Shown: piece by piece, positions 16,214 through 29,403 of the stretch
Numbering within the stretch: position 1 is the first letter of the stretch
How the letters are laid out: the number at the start of each line of letters is the position of its first letter
Assembly: GCF_021134715.1 (NCBI RefSeq)
Contig: NC_060024.1
Coordinates: 10,664,001 to 10,728,000 of the forward strand
DNA: 64,000 bases
Source of the DNA: Daphnia pulex
Taxonomy: Eukaryota; Arthropoda; Branchiopoda; Diplostraca; Daphniidae
Direction of reading: 5' to 3'
Made by a program: the position numbers and the translations under genes
Notes under the pieces: generated by a model
Database searches by the model: none
The model's input: the letters and a program-made list of their open reading frames with translations, nothing else
Told to the model about the DNA's origin: nothing

Positions 16214-19200
16214 TCATTGGATGATGCAACCCCGGTCGTGATTACTCAAATCGGCGTTGTGAACTTCCCTCTGAATCAGATCATCCTCTTCGATCCTGAA
16301 TGGTAAAAAAATGCAATCAACGATCAAAGAAATTAGGAGCCGGATGACACAGACTCAAAGCTCTAGTCAACTTACGCCTTTTCTTGACTGTCCAAGTGAT
16401 GGACGAGCTCGTCGCGCTTGTTGACGATGGCCACCAATTCCTCCAGTAGAAGTTTCTCGCGCAGCTTCTGCGCCTCCGTCTTCTGCCAATCTGTTTGTGT
16501 AAGTGTAACGGCGAAACAAACAATCAGACAAAGACAGACAGACACGGTGACAAAGAACCGTCACAATATTTGCCTCCCCCCCCCCCCCTCGCCTTATCAA
16601 TAGGAAACGGAGCGTTCAACGATATCCAATTTGAATAATAATCAAGTTATTATTTGGGTTATTATTATTTCTACCCTTAGATAAAGAAAGAAAGAAAAGA
16701 AAAGAAAGAAAAAAGAAAGAGAAAGAACAAAATATATAGTATCTAAATAAAATAAAATATAAAATCGTGCTCTCCGTTCCACGAGGCTGGAACGTTACGC
16801 CACCAGGTTCTTTCTCTCTCTCTCTCTGGGAGAGCTGCTGGGAGCTACGGAGAAACTTATAATCGGCTTACCAGCTTAGCCAACAATGCACTCAAGGCAC
16901 AGAGCTCGCTCTCTCTCTCTCTCTCTCTGTGTCTGTCTGTCTCTCTTCAAAAAGTCAATGGCTTCCAAAAGAACAAAAAATACACACACACACACACACA
17001 CACACAAATAATAATATTTCAACTACACTAAAGCATCAGAGTGACACAAAGAACCTTTTGGAACATGTTATACTGGCTGCTCTAGCCTCTGAAAAAGCCC
17101 AGCTAGGAGCAGCAGCAGCAGAGAGCCTGAGAATCGAGGCAGGCCGAATAGGGACCCGACGGATGGATTGGATGGATGTATACAGTATATGTACACAAGG
17201 ATGGATGGCAGTAACGGCAGCCAGCCAGCCTATATAACGTTGAGGCCCGACATATTTAGTTACTAATGCAAAGTCATCTGGTAATATTTCCTTCACGGGC
17301 AAAACCACATAGGAGCCGAGCCGAGCCGAGTAAGAGGGACCCAGGCTGAACTCTCTGGCGCATCCACCAGATGTCACATAATAAATTAGGGATGAACTTT
17401 TTTTTCCTTTTTTTTTCAAGTTTAAGTTCCCCCCTGAATTCAAGATGGTGTTTGTCTGCGGCACGGTAATACAAGCGACAGCCGCACAACATGGCAAGGG
17501 AAAAGGACATCCTTACATGGATCGGATCAGCCCAATCATCTCATGATTAGGCGGGGTTTAGACAAGCAACACAGGAAAGTCGAGAACTCCAAACTCTACG
17601 TCTCTCTCTCTCCAATCCGATTGTCTTTTTTTAAGGGGAGACCGTATTCTCTTTTCGACTACAATTTCTACTTCTCAAATTACGTGTGCTGCTTCTAAAG
17701 ACAACAGAGAGAGAGAGGTAGGAACGTATAGGTAGGTGGGACCCCGTCTCTTTTATATAAGTATATCTTCCGCTCTTTCCATCCCAATTAGCTGCAGGAT
17801 TTCCCCAGCGCCCAACTTCCATCCCATCTGCGTCAATCCGTTCGAGTGACCGTCAAGATTCTAAAGTCTCTTTTACAATCCCCTCCCCCCTTCCCGTCCT
17901 TCAAGGCATTTACTTTTTAGTCAGATGGTGTAAAAATACGCATCAAAGTATATACGTATTTGTTTTTATTCTGGTAGCCGGAGGGGAATTAAAAATAAAA
18001 ATATTTACACGCCGAAAAACACAAATGGGGAACCCAAAATGGCAAATGTAACAATCCAATTTGATCTACGGGATCGAGTGCTGGACTTGTTTTGATTTTG
18101 TTTGTTTTTGTACAGTGGTTGTATTTTTTCCGAACGCTTTTCGTTTGGCGGCCCCCATCTTTTCACCTCCCACCTTAAACGATTCGGCGGATGTGATTGG
18201 TCACGGGGGGCGTGACTGAAGGCGGGACACGCGGCTGGCGGAACCGTCCGGGAACGACAACACCTGCCCGGGAGGGGTTGTAGGAGCGCAAGATGGAAAA
18301 AGGGTGGGAGCCATGCCAGCAGAAGTGAATAGCGTTGCGTTTAACTCGGGAAAAGAAAAAGAAAGAAGAAGAATACAAAAAAGATAAAAGGAATAAAAGA
18401 AAACTGACTCTTCAAAGAGAGACAGAAAAGAAAAGAAAAAGGAAAAAATGGGAAAATCGATACGAGAAACGCTGGGAGAGAGAGAGAGAGAGGAAGAAAA
18501 CGAGGACCAAGATGAAGACATAATAATGACCTCCTCCTATTTCTCCCTCCCTCCTTTTCCCTCCTCTCTCTCGTTCCACCAACGTCCCGAAGAGATAATC
18601 GGCTTAAAAGACACGGAGGCTGCATCGTGCAGATATCACGCACACACACTCCCAGCAACATTGAAATGCACTGCAACTCTCTCCGCTTGTCATATCAACT
18701 CCCACTCCCTCGCTTCCCCCGTTTTTTCTCTCTCTCTCCCGGCCCTGTCCGACAGTCCCCCCCTCCCAATCTATTTATAACAAATGTCGTAATAGTCACG
18801 AAAAAATAACAACTCAAAATAAATTCAACACTAGTGACAATTTGGTCGTTTTTTTTCTTACCTTCAATGGCTAAAATGTCGCGCAGTTCTTGGTCCAGCA
18901 GAACAAACCGCCGCTCCAAATCGTCCTCCTTCTCCCTGGAAAGTAACAAAAGTAACGTAAGAGATAACATCAATCAGCCGCTCGTTTACGTGTGTCATCA
19001 AACATGCAATCACTACTAGACGGTGCCTCCCTTTCTGGTTGCTTGACAATAGGCCGGGCAAAGAGATGGGTAGGGGGGAGGGGAAGAGGCAGAACACGAA
19101 TTCGGTCTCATATGTTTGGAATCAAAGTCTGTGTGTGTGTGGGATGGAGCAGCGCAACATTGGGCGTGCCCCCCTAGAGACGACGAGAGCTAAAAGCGGA

Positions 19201-22200
19201 CATACAATCGGGACCGAGAGAGCGTAGAGGAAGTAGTAGTACTCTCCATTAGTGGGGCAAGAAATTCAATCATCCCTTTGCGACGGATTAGAGGCAGAAG
19301 CGAGGCGGCAGCAGCAGCAGCAGCCAGCGTCGTTGCATTCAGAACCGGGCACTGGGAGCGTAGAGGGGGAGGGAGAGATGTGGGGGCTAGAGATGGAGCG
19401 AGCCCAATCACGCGTGAGTTTCACTTTCATATCTCGTTCCGACTCGCTTTTTATCTCCCTCCGCTCTCTTCTTCATTCATGAGACCGCAAATGAATTGGG
19501 AGTGGGTCCACCATCCCCCCTTATCTCCCAAAGGGACACAGAGAAAAGGGGGAAAGGGGGGGGTAAATGATTTTCATACGCTCGGTACACACGTAAATGG
19601 AATCGCACTGATACCATAACAAAATCAGCGGTCCCCCACCCCCAGAAACTGTTGAATGCTATTCGATCAATTCGTAATGAAATGAGTCTCTCTTTTGGAG
19701 ATCCGCCGGGGCGAGGTGATGAGGGGAGAGAAAGCGGAGCCTGGACAATTGACGACCAAAAACTTACAGAATGTTCAGTTGCATTTGCCGGCGAATGAGA
19801 GCGTTCTTCTTGTTCACCAGGGTAAACCATTGCTGCATGAGCTGCTCCTCCGTCTCGTTGCGGTTTCCCACACCGACGACGCCGCTGACGCCAGAACCGG
19901 CGGGCTCCATCAACTTGCGTAGTTTGCGCTCCAAAATGGCCGCCTGCTGGTCAATCTTCAACTGCTCCTTTTCCAGAGTCTCCAGCTCGTTGGCTATGTA
20001 ATTGCTCGTGTCACGTCGAGCGCCTTCGGCCACGGCGCTGGCGTTACCGATGTATCCCGGCGTTTTTTCTCGATCCGGTGTCTTGGCTGTCAAATTCAAA
20101 AGATGAAGTGATGGTTATTGCAGCCAAAGTTCTTTTTAGAGAAAAGAGACTACTGACATTTACGGATGGACGAATCTTGAGCTTTGTCAACCATTCCTTT
20201 AAAGGTTTGCAGGCGATTACCGCCGCTGCTCAAAAACTTTTGAATTGATTCCGTCGGGCTGGGACTCGGGCTGTGACTATGACTGCGGCTGCTGGAACTC
20301 TTCCGGCTGGTTCCGTTGTTGACAGACTCAACCGGTGTGGAGGCAGGTGTGGACAGACCCTGGCGAGCTTCAGCAATCAACTTACGAGCTCGCTCTCTCA
20401 ACTGCTGCTGACGTTCGTCTTCTTCCTACGAACAAAGATATTGACACAATGATTCAATCAGCAAATAAATGGTGTGGTTTGTATGATATTTACCTGGGAT
20501 CCTTGTTTTGATAAGGGTTTCGTCGATGACGGGGGAGAAGACGTCGCTTCTCGTTTGGTTTGTTCCAAGAGTTTGCGAGCCCTTTCCTTCAGGTCATCCG
20601 TTTTGGAATCTCGGGGATTTGAATTCGATTTGATCACCTCTAGGTCTTCCTCGACTGCTCCAGCAATAACCAGTAACGAAGGGACCTGACTATCGCGCCG
20701 GATCTTTTCCGCAGATTCTTCCTTGGGACTCGGGCGTTCTGGGCTTTCGCTGGGAACTTTCGTTGGAGTTTCATCTTCATCTTCAGATCCGAATGGGTCC
20801 GTCAATTGTTGTCTAGTCATCAACGCAGGTCCGTTTCTCACCTAAATCAAAGGTAAATAAAGATGAGAAATTGAGATTCACAATTCACTTGGGGCTGCTT
20901 AAATACCGGGACGGTTCGGATTGGAGATTCTGGAGGGGCGGAAGGCGATTTTTCTTTGGAAGGCGACAAAACTTTGCCAAACTTGATCAATTCTGAAGTG
21001 ATTGATTTCGCTTTGTCTTTGACCAATTGAACGGCTGCAGCAGCAGTGGCCGTTCCAGATCCAACCGTGACATTTTCTTCCATGGGACTGGTTCGTTCGC
21101 GACGAAAAATGACACCGGCGCCAACTCCAGTGCTACTTCCGCTACTTTGCCTTCGCCTCCTTCCGGCCTCTTCTTCGGCGGCTTTAAGCTCCTGGCTAAT
21201 AATTTCACGCGTAATCTCGCTCCGCTCCGACTGATTATCCGAAACATTTTGTGACGTCGAAGTGTAAGAAGAGTCTTCCGTGCCACCTCCAAGCTGAGCA
21301 ACCGACATTTCCTGTCCGGTGAAATGGGCTCGCAACTGATGCAGATATGTCATGACTGCCAATTTATCAGGCACATTCAATAAAACCTGAAATGCAATAA
21401 ACAGTAAACAGATAAATTTTCCAGACACGAAAAAGTATTCAGAAAACATACCATGTCAGCTGGCTCTATAACTCGAGGAATTCCGAGTTTCTCAGCCGTT
21501 TCGAATGCTAACTTACAATTGCCTCGAGTATCTTGTGAGCTCAAGGATTCAAAATTTCTAAAAACAACAAAAATTTAAGATAAAGGTAAATTCGATTGGT
21601 TTGGAATTTCTACTAACATCAAATCAGGTCGAAAACGATGCAATATGGCGCAGAACGCTAGTCCATTCCGCCAGGAAGTCGTCATATTCGTGATTCGCAC
21701 TCCACTGTACCCTTGAGTGACTTCTTGACACCACTCGAGCAGATCTTTGCTGGGATTTATTGCCACAGAGGGATTAGTTTGAACAACCACTGGTGTTTGA
21801 ATTCCAGGTGTTTGATCCTTGACCGCCAGATCTGCGATTTCGCGATCCAATATCAAACGGTCTTTACTTGGTTGGTCAACCGTAGAAGGCTGCCGAACTG
21901 GTTCAGAATGAGTATGCAGGTCCAACGTTGTAGGCCTCGGCAAAGAATTCTCCTGAATTGCCGGAGCTGGTTCGGGGAGCTTTTCTTCCACTTTTGGCTC
22001 ATTGATTTCATCGGGTTTTGGACGGACGGGTTTTTCTGCCGTTACCGCCTGGTAGCCTTCTTCAGTTTCCATAAGAAATTGACTGATTTGTGAAGTAAGG
22101 TCCAATAATTCCGAGTTGGGTTCGATAGCTAGAGATGAAAGGAGGAGCCATGAATACCTTGATTAAGTAATTTAAACATTCTATGGAACTAAAACTTACA

Positions 22201-22999
22201 ATCTTCTTCCTCAAAATCTTCTAAGGGAGCTATGTCCCCTGTAGTATTTACTGACATTAAACTGGCCAAACTTTGCATGTCTTCGTCACTGAATAAGCGT
22301 AAATGATACAAGATAAAAATCACGCGGACGAAATGACTGAGTGTCACAGTTCTAGAATCAGCACTTACGTAGCTTTGCCTTCTCTGACGAAAACGCAGGA
22401 AACAGTCAAATTAAGAGATGCTGAAACAATCTTCTTTGACGAGATTGTCATTTTCAGTTTCACGGGCTGTTGACTTGGTACCATGCTTGCATATAACTTC
22501 ATGTTCAAACAAGCACTGGCCAGTTGACGGCGTTTTCCTGTACTGGAAACCTAACACGAAAAAGAAGAATTATGTGAAAACGTTTTCTCTTCTCATCAAA
22601 TTTAAATTATGCTTACATCTTCAAGAAAAAAAGTCCACATCTTGTCTTCAAAATCATGGGATCGTGGGTCCCCAAATAGGGTAATTGAGGCTTCTTTATT
22701 TTCTGGGACCGTCCATACAACTAACCCCTTCATGGGATTTTTCATTGTTGGATCCCATTTTCTAGGTTCTGTAACAAGTCTTCTGTTACGACGGGTCCAT
22801 GTCACTGACAACATATTGGGTTGCCTGTGGTGGAACAAAGTAAGCCTGTAATGAAAACGATGATTTAAGGTGACCAAACAACAATAACAACAAACCATTT
22901 TGTAGTTGTTTCAACTGCAAGTTCATTGTAAGACACAGTAAACTGAAATTTTGCAGCTCGTTTGTTTACTCGCTGAAGCCTTTTCCAAACAGATCCCAT
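16214..22999 (-). CDS. Ehbp1: EH domain-binding protein 1 orthologue (NT-C2, CH, bMERB)
   Basis: Adaptor linking Rab8/10-family GTPases and EHD proteins to actin in endocytic recycling (known for the family). Thirteen exons join in phase: 22999-22896, 22845-22617, 22550-22369, 22288-22200, 22128-21618, 21557-21452, 21386-20907, 20841-20494, 20425-20158, 20086-19768, 18935-18862, 16490-16376 and 16295-16214, about 968 residues. The first four encode the NT-C2 domain, starting [23 protein letters not shown] domain follows ([20 protein letters not shown] through [19 protein letters not shown]), then a charged linker. The bMERB coiled coil occupies the last exons ([19 protein letters not shown] and [13 protein letters not shown]). 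The protein ends in CIIQ, a CaaX-type tetrapeptide. The end of exon 7 could instead be 20889, also in phase. No NPF motif was seen, only a DPF. Convergent with otd and divergent from the galectin. Confidence 0.93.
16909..17006. repeat. CT and CA microsatellites
   Basis: A CT run at about 16909-16928 is followed by a CA run at about 16982-17006, inside the large Ehbp1 intron. Confidence 0.85.
18349..18520. repeat. Polypurine tract of about 170 bp
   Basis: The plus strand is almost entirely A and G (GAAAAAGAAAG-type, then GA repeats) with few interruptions, inside an Ehbp1 intron. Such tracts can adopt triplex structures; no function is shown here. Confidence 0.8.
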
Positions 23000-24072
23000 T
23001 TTAAATCTAATTCAGACAGAAAAATTAAATTTGTTAGTAAACAGCACATACGAAAAAAGTAAACAATTCACTGAGAACAGAAAGGAAAAAATGTCTTTGT
23101 GATTAAATACAAACCTAGGATGAAAGACATTTAACAACCAAAGAACAACAACACAATCTGAATTGAAGAAAATACACACAACAGGAAGAGATCATCAAGA
23201 AACTCAATGGAGAACTAATTGATTTAAATATCCCAAAGGAGCAGCTATAGATATACTAGCCAAAGGTTCTTCGACTTGACAATTTTTCAAAGTTAAACGA
23301 AGATATCCATTATTTACCTATTATGCGTAAAACAAAAGGAGGGGCTATTCACGGACGCCCATGAATGATATCAGTCCAGTAATTCTTGATTATACGCTTC
23401 TATCCTTCTTTCTATCACTCATAGCAGACAACGATATTCTTTTTTTTCTTACACTGCGCCCATCAAAACACTGATGCGTTGACGCACTTAACAAATTAAA
23501 ATATTATATTTCGTTGTGTAATGGAAGTACTCACAAAAAACGAACACCAAGAATTAATTTAAAGATTTTTATTTAATATTTATTATAGTTTATTTTTACT
23601 GAAAAATCTAAAACAAAATATTTCCGCTCATGAGTCATGAACGACTTATTAATTAATGATGTGACGACTGCCGATTCATTTATGTAAACTATTTCTCATG
23701 AATTCAGGCACATTAGATTACAATCCTATAGCCTAGATTTCGTAATTTTTTTTCCGGTTTCGTCAACACTCAACCCGTATTAGGTTTAGCTTCACAAGTC
23801 ACGACATCCAAAACAGGCAGCGTCATGGTTCCGTGATATTATTTTGTTTTTTAGCAGACGTTCCATAGATTTTGTTCACTACCTGTAAACTTTGTATTTT
23901 CCGTAAGATATCATTACATTAGTTTATTACGTGAAGGGCGCTGATGAGATAGTGTTCTGTTCCATACGTTATCTTGAAATTTGTTTTTATCTGTCAGTGT
24001 GTTTCCGCCCACCATCGAATATTCCTTTTGAAACACGCCATTTTTCTCTGACGAAAGAAAGAACAAGCAAAT
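23000..24072. promoter_or_regulatory. Divergent intergenic region, Ehbp1 and galectin
   Basis: About 1.07 kb between the start codons of Ehbp1 (-) and the galectin gene (+). It should contain both promoters and the 5' untranslated regions. No specific element could be assigned by eye. Confidence 0.45.
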
Positions 24073-26492
24073 ATGGCTGCTACGTCCATAGCAAATCCGG
24101 TATTAAGAGACATTTAACTTTGATTTATATATATGACTGATTTGGTAATAATTAATGCTATTCTTTTAAAACAGCAAATGCCTCTTTTGACACCTATCCC
24201 AGGCGGTTTCATGCATGGGAAAATCGTAAGAATTCAAGGCTCACTAAGTCCCTCAGCCCAACGGTAAACTTTCTTATTATTACAGTTTAACTTCATGAAA
24301 ACATGCCACACAGTCTCACTATACTTTATTTACTATTACTTAAAGTTATTTCTTTACAAATGGAAATATCTATAAAAGTTTTCATTTCAAACACATTGTG
24401 TATACTAACCTGTTTTGGAATTGAGCAGAGTGCTGAATGCATTCTCATGTGTTTCGAAGCTTTCTAAAAAAAAGGCACTTTTTTTTATTTACTATAGTGT
24501 GCAAAGATATTTAGTTTCATCCATCAAATATTGAATTGATTAATAATCTTAAGACAATATGAAACTTTATCTGTCAAAATCAACAATTTTCTTTTTCTTG
24601 TGATCAGTTTTGCTATAAATCTCCAATGTGGACCCAATACAAATCCACGTGATGATTTGGCTTTACATGTGAACGCAAGAATCCACGAGCGCGCTGTTGT
24701 CAGGAATTCTCTCGTCAGTGGTCAATGGGGACCTGAAGAGCGACACGGTCCCACATTTCCATTTGTGCCTGGACAAGGATTTGAAATACTAATTTTGGCA
24801 GAATCCAACAACTATAAGGTAAATTTCATTACGAATCCACTTTGAATGCAAAAAAAAAATTCCATCAATAACTTTTGTTCCTCAGATTGCTATCAACGGT
24901 CAACATTTTGCAGAATTTCGCTCTAGAACTCCAATGGAGCGTGTTTCATATTTATCGGCCGATGGTGAAATAATGATATCTAAGATAAACTTTGAAGGGG
25001 GTAGTCATGGGATGCCAGGTATGCACGCTCCGATGCCCGCTCCGATGCCAATGCCCATGCCCATGCCAGGAATGCCTCAACAACACTATCCTGCTCCCGG
25101 GATGCCCCATCAACCTTATCCCGCTCCAGGGGGAATGTATCCGACGCAACCAGGCATGGGCTATCCAACGCAACCGGGCATGGGCTATCCAACGCAACCA
25201 GGCATGGGCTATCCAACGCAACCTGGAATGCATCCAGCTAATTATGGACATCTTTCTCCAAAATCAGCCGTAAGTTATGAGACGTTAATTTTAACCATTT
25301 CTTTTGTAAATCACATCTTCAAACCTTTCACAATTATGTTCTAAGATCGTCAGATAATCGCGTTTGAATCCAGAGATTTTACCAAGACACCAGATTTGTT
25401 GGTGTAGGTTGGTTCACTTGTGTTTTCTTCTTTTATTGTGGTGTTCCGAGTCCATGTGGAAGTCTTGTGGTTCTTTGCCATAATCGTACTTGTTGATGTG
25501 ACTTTATATGTGGATGACTCCTTGAAAAATACTAAAAGCAAATATTCGGCTTCATCTCTTCAGCCCTATCCTGATCCCTACGCACCCAATCCTGATCCGT
25601 ACGCGCAGTACCCGAATCAACCCGCTCACGGCGGTAGTGCCGGTTCGGGCTCAGGATTGAGCGGTTTGATAAATAAGGCTTCCACAGCTGTCGCTGGCCT
25701 TGGACTGGCATCTGGAGTAACTGGAATATTGGGATCTCTTGCCGGAGGAGGAGTAAGCTTAAACGAACCTAGGCTGAAACCTTGCATGACGACTTCTCCC
25801 ATTCGATTCTATCTGCGATTTTTCCGCTTTTTTAATTTTTACTTTCAGATACCAAAATAACTTTCTATTGGGTCGTCAGTGGCCCATTTGTTTTTGCTTT
25901 CTATTTTCAAAGAGCTTACATTTTGTTTATTTCCTTTCTTGTGACATTTGTGAGGGTGTACCCCATTGTCTTCTTGTTTTTTGTCGTCCAGCATCGCAGC
26001 AGTGGTTATCCCGCTGCAGGTTATCCTACGGGTTATCCGGGTCAACAACCGGGATTCATGAATCAAGGAAGTGGAGGGGGCGGCCTTCTCGGTGGTCTTG
26101 GTACCGCAATGGGTGCGGCTGCTTTGGGAACTGCTTTGCTCAATCCCGTAAGCGTCTTAACATTGTGGCGTATGTTTGTGGCGTGACCACGGAAAGAGTA
26201 AAAATTCTTTTAATTTTTTCTTATAAATTTATTTTTACCAGATCTCCAATTTACTTTTCAAATTTGTCATACACAACGCTTAGCTTGTTTTTTTTTTTGT
26301 TTTTATTATTATTTCTTCTAGAAAAAAGCTGCCAAGAAACAACATAAAGCACAAAAGAAGGCGATGAAATACGGGATCCCGCTAGCTGCAGTGGGGGCAG
26401 TGGGGGTTGGCGCCTACGGTCTTCACCATGGAATGAAACATCACGGATATCATGGTCGCAGTTCCAGTAGCTCGAGCAGCTCCAGTGAATAA
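24073..26492 (+). CDS. Galectin with C-terminal PGxxYP repeat and glycine-zipper-like tail
   Basis: Beta-galactoside-binding lectin. Seven exons join in phase: 24073-24099, 24175-24263, 24608-24818, 24886-25269, 25564-25752, 25992-26147 and 26322-26492, giving 408 residues. The recognition domain fills the first four exons. It shows PIPGGF at its start, the sugar-contact set H-V-N-A-R, then V-V-R-N, then W-G-P-E-E-R, and FEILILAE late. There is no signal peptide, as is usual for galectins. After the domain come Met/Pro-rich sequence and four YPTQPGMG units. Exons 5-7 then encode Gly/Ala-rich hydrophobic stretches with GxxxG spacing, a Lys-rich segment and a His/Ser tail. Galectin-3 has its PG-Y repeat before the lectin domain; here the order is reversed. 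The lectin assignment is strong. The tail's role is unknown. Confidence 0.88.
25138..25232 (+). repeat. 24-bp coding minisatellite, four units
   Basis: Four near-identical 24-bp units encode YPTQPGMG within the galectin gene. The near-perfect nucleotide identity points to recent expansion. Confidence 0.85.
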
Positions 26493-28130
26493 GAATGCTC
26501 CATAGTTTCTTATTACGTATAGGATGTGATGCCATATACGGTTTTTCTGTGTGAAACTCTTCTTTTCGTTATTGTTATTCCCTTTTAGATGTTTAAGCTT
26601 TCAAGTATCCTACTCTATACTTCTTTGGTGGTTTATTTTTCACTTTTTTACGAAGCAGAATATGATGAACTATACTTGCGGCCTTAGGAAACTTGGTGAT
26701 TGAACAGTATTTTTAACAGAATGTAGCCCTGAATAACGTGGCAAATTGACACGATTATCTGTGCGATTACTATATGCGATTACGAGTGATCACAAGATGT
26801 AGGTTGTAATAGTTCGCATCAACGATATGTTTCCTTATATTAATTTTGCTGCACAGCCTATATTATAACATTTTCAATAAGAATTTCACAGCCAATTTTG
26901 CATTTACTGCTTGTGAAAGAAGTCGGAACCCTAGTTTTACAATTCCGATAAACCCAAACAACATTTAATCCTTTAATATATTAAGAGGGCATGGATACTA
27001 AGAGGATACAATACGAATAAACTTTTGATGTCAATTCAGAAAATTGGAGTTAATAACTAAAACTAATAACAGTAATAAGTGCTCAAGCAGGCTCAACTTC
27101 TGGCTGATTTTAGCCGGATTTTAAGGTATATACAGTGCATTTACTGGGCGCATTTCTCGATATTGTCGTCTGCGTCCGTCTATGTATAGCCGACCCCTGA
27201 CCCTTACTCAACACGAAGGCCATTCATCGGCACGTAAACGTCGAATCTCGTCTCCCGTGAGCCCAGCAACGCCTCTCTACTTTATTGTCCGACAACTTTG
27301 GCCGCTGTGTGTTTGGCGCTCTAAGGATATAATAACGGGCTCCGCGCTTCCATCCTCATCACCAAACACACCCATTTGATTCATCCTTCCCTCCCCGTAA
27401 CGTTTGGTTTTCAAGATTGTTCCGGATTTATACAGGAGAACTTGAATTTCAGATTATTTAGTCAGTACATGAAAAATGAATGAAACTGGCTGGAGAGGGG
27501 AAAATGTGCAAGAAATTACTGTGGGGTAGAAATACGTAACTACTCACTCTACTCTACGGTCACAGCAGAAAAAAAAATCGATTTTTCAACCGATTCCCAA
27601 AAAAAAATAAGAAATTTATATCCTGAAATCTAAAACAATATTTTTTTAAGTTTTGCACTTAAAGTCGTCGTTTCCCAGAAGGAAAAAAATAACAACCTGA
27701 ATTCCTGAAATATTAGATCCAGCTAAAATAAAAAAAATAACTTTTAAACTGAAGGACGTCTTAACCCAATGAACGACTAAAAAAAGTTACAAATCTTAAA
27801 AAAATAAACATTGTCAGCTTTTACTGTTACTTGGGGATACCATGGCAGCCACTGATTAGACGGGATTAACCGCAACGGCAGTGAAGTGAAGTAAAAGCAA
27901 CAAACCATTATGTAGCTGTATGTATGCTGCATCGGTATGCTTTACCGATCTACGGATTTTCTGCAAGGAACGTATACTAAAATATTCTCTACTATTTCAT
28001 GAAAGCGTCGATCGCACTAAAATACAGGATACAGCTCCTTCAAAATATTTTTAAAATTAATGGATCCGAAATACACTAAGGGCTTTCGTCGTTACACAAG
28101 TGAATAAACTTCAAAATTATTTGACACAAA
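26493..28130. other. Convergent 3' flanks of galectin and Dtymk
   Basis: About 1.6 kb between the stop codons of convergent genes. AATAA-type signals occur (for example near 26875 and 27017), consistent with 3' untranslated ends. A 65-codon frame at 27182-27379 has no recognisable content. Confidence 0.55.
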
Positions 28131-29165
28131 TTAAATCCACAGTTGCTTCAATGCGGAATCAGGTGTTATATTGTCTAATGCTTCCTGAACCAATCGACAG
28201 ACATCACGCCCGACTTCTTCCATAGATCTGCTGGCATCTACAACCTGAAAATAAAGCATTATAAGGAGTATTCTATAATATTTTTTTATGGCATTACCCT
28301 CCATGATTCATCTTGAAGCTTCAGATAGTTTGATCGGACAACTTTCTGCATCTCGAGATTTTCGTAGCGTTCAGATCCATACTGTCCCCTAGTTTGTGCC
28401 TCAACGGGATCAATATCAAGAAATATTACCAGATCAGGTTTCAACAAACCACTGTCTGATTGTTGGCACCACCTTAAGTCCATGTTCTATAACAAAGTAT
28501 TAGGCAAGTTAGAGTTTTACAAGAATAATTTTAGCTGAAAATCCTTGTTATATATACAGGTTTTGCGGCAGAGAAGGCAATTCCTGAATATGAGTAACGA
28601 TCCACGATAACATTTGTGCCTTTCTGCAATAATTTTTTAATGTCTGGCCTGTGTGTAGAAATATATAACCTTAAATGCATAGAAAAATTTAAACAAGAAA
28701 ACTCAAAAAGACGTACAACAGTTCCCATCGATTGGCTGAAAAGAGCAAATGGATTGCATGATCATCTAATTCTGTGCTGCATTCCAAGTATTTATTGATA
28801 AGACTCCCTGTAAGGATGTAAAAAGAATACTTTCAATCTATATGTTAATTAGGTTGAAATTGTGGTAGAGATTTACCAATGATAGTTGATCGATCTGAAA
28901 TTTGAGAGGATTTTGAGATCATTTAAAGAAGTATATCAACATTAAAATATTAAACATTTCGCTACCTGGAAATCTCATTAGATGAGCTTCTTTGTTGCTT
29001 TCTTGTAACCACCTGATTGCCTTGTGGTATTTATGCAACAAATGCACTTTGTTTATTTGATTTTTAAGATGTTTATTAATACAAATGTTTTACCTTTTGA
29101 CATTGAGTAGTTTTTCCTGACCGATCACATCCTTCTAATACGATGAGTGCGCCTCTTTTTATCAT
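28131..29165 (-). CDS. Dtymk: Thymidylate kinase (dTMP kinase)
   Basis: Phosphorylates dTMP to dTDP for DNA synthesis. Seven exons join in phase: 29165-29094, 29020-28966, 28894-28877, 28807-28717, 28648-28558, 28486-28298 and 28244-28131. This gives 209 residues against about 212 in human. The N-terminal P-loop is EGCDRSGKTTQ, followed by RFPDRST, the LLFSANRWE helix and the catalytic DRYSYSG motif. FLDIDP comes next, then a lid region with RGQYGSERYE. An 18-bp exon (28877-28894) is needed to complete the RFPDRSTIIG segment and keeps phase. The start MIKRGALIVLEG matches the family. Divergent from Zfpl1. Confidence 0.95.
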
Positions 29166-29403
29166 TTTATTGCAATATTAGTGTATACCTCTAAAATAAG
29201 TATAAAAATAACTTGTCGATGGCTGGAATAATTAAAGTGCGTAACAGTTTAGTTAAGCAGTAAAATCTGCTGATTTGACACTTCCCAAGAAAGAACAACA
29301 AGAACAAGAACTAAAAAAAAAAAGAGTCCTTTTGACTTTCGAAAACTTACCAGACGAACATGACAGGACCGTGTTGCCAGATCTCTTCCGATGAATACCA
29401 ATT

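Larger units (their letters stand above)
16491..18861 (-). other. Large intron of Ehbp1 with simple repeats
   Basis: A 2.4 kb intron inside the bMERB coding region, far longer than the gene's other introns except the 0.8 kb one before it. It holds a run of about 13 C (16576-16588), CT repeats near 16909-16928, a CA repeat (16982-17006) and a polypurine tract at about 18349-18520. Open frames inside it lack family resemblance. It may hold regulatory DNA or the start of a short isoform; nothing shows either. Confidence 0.6.

Noticed and set aside
17036-17497. 153-codon frame on the minus strand inside an Ehbp1 intron
   Set aside because: It crosses simple-repeat and homopolymer sequence, has no family resemblance, and the flanking exons join in phase without it.
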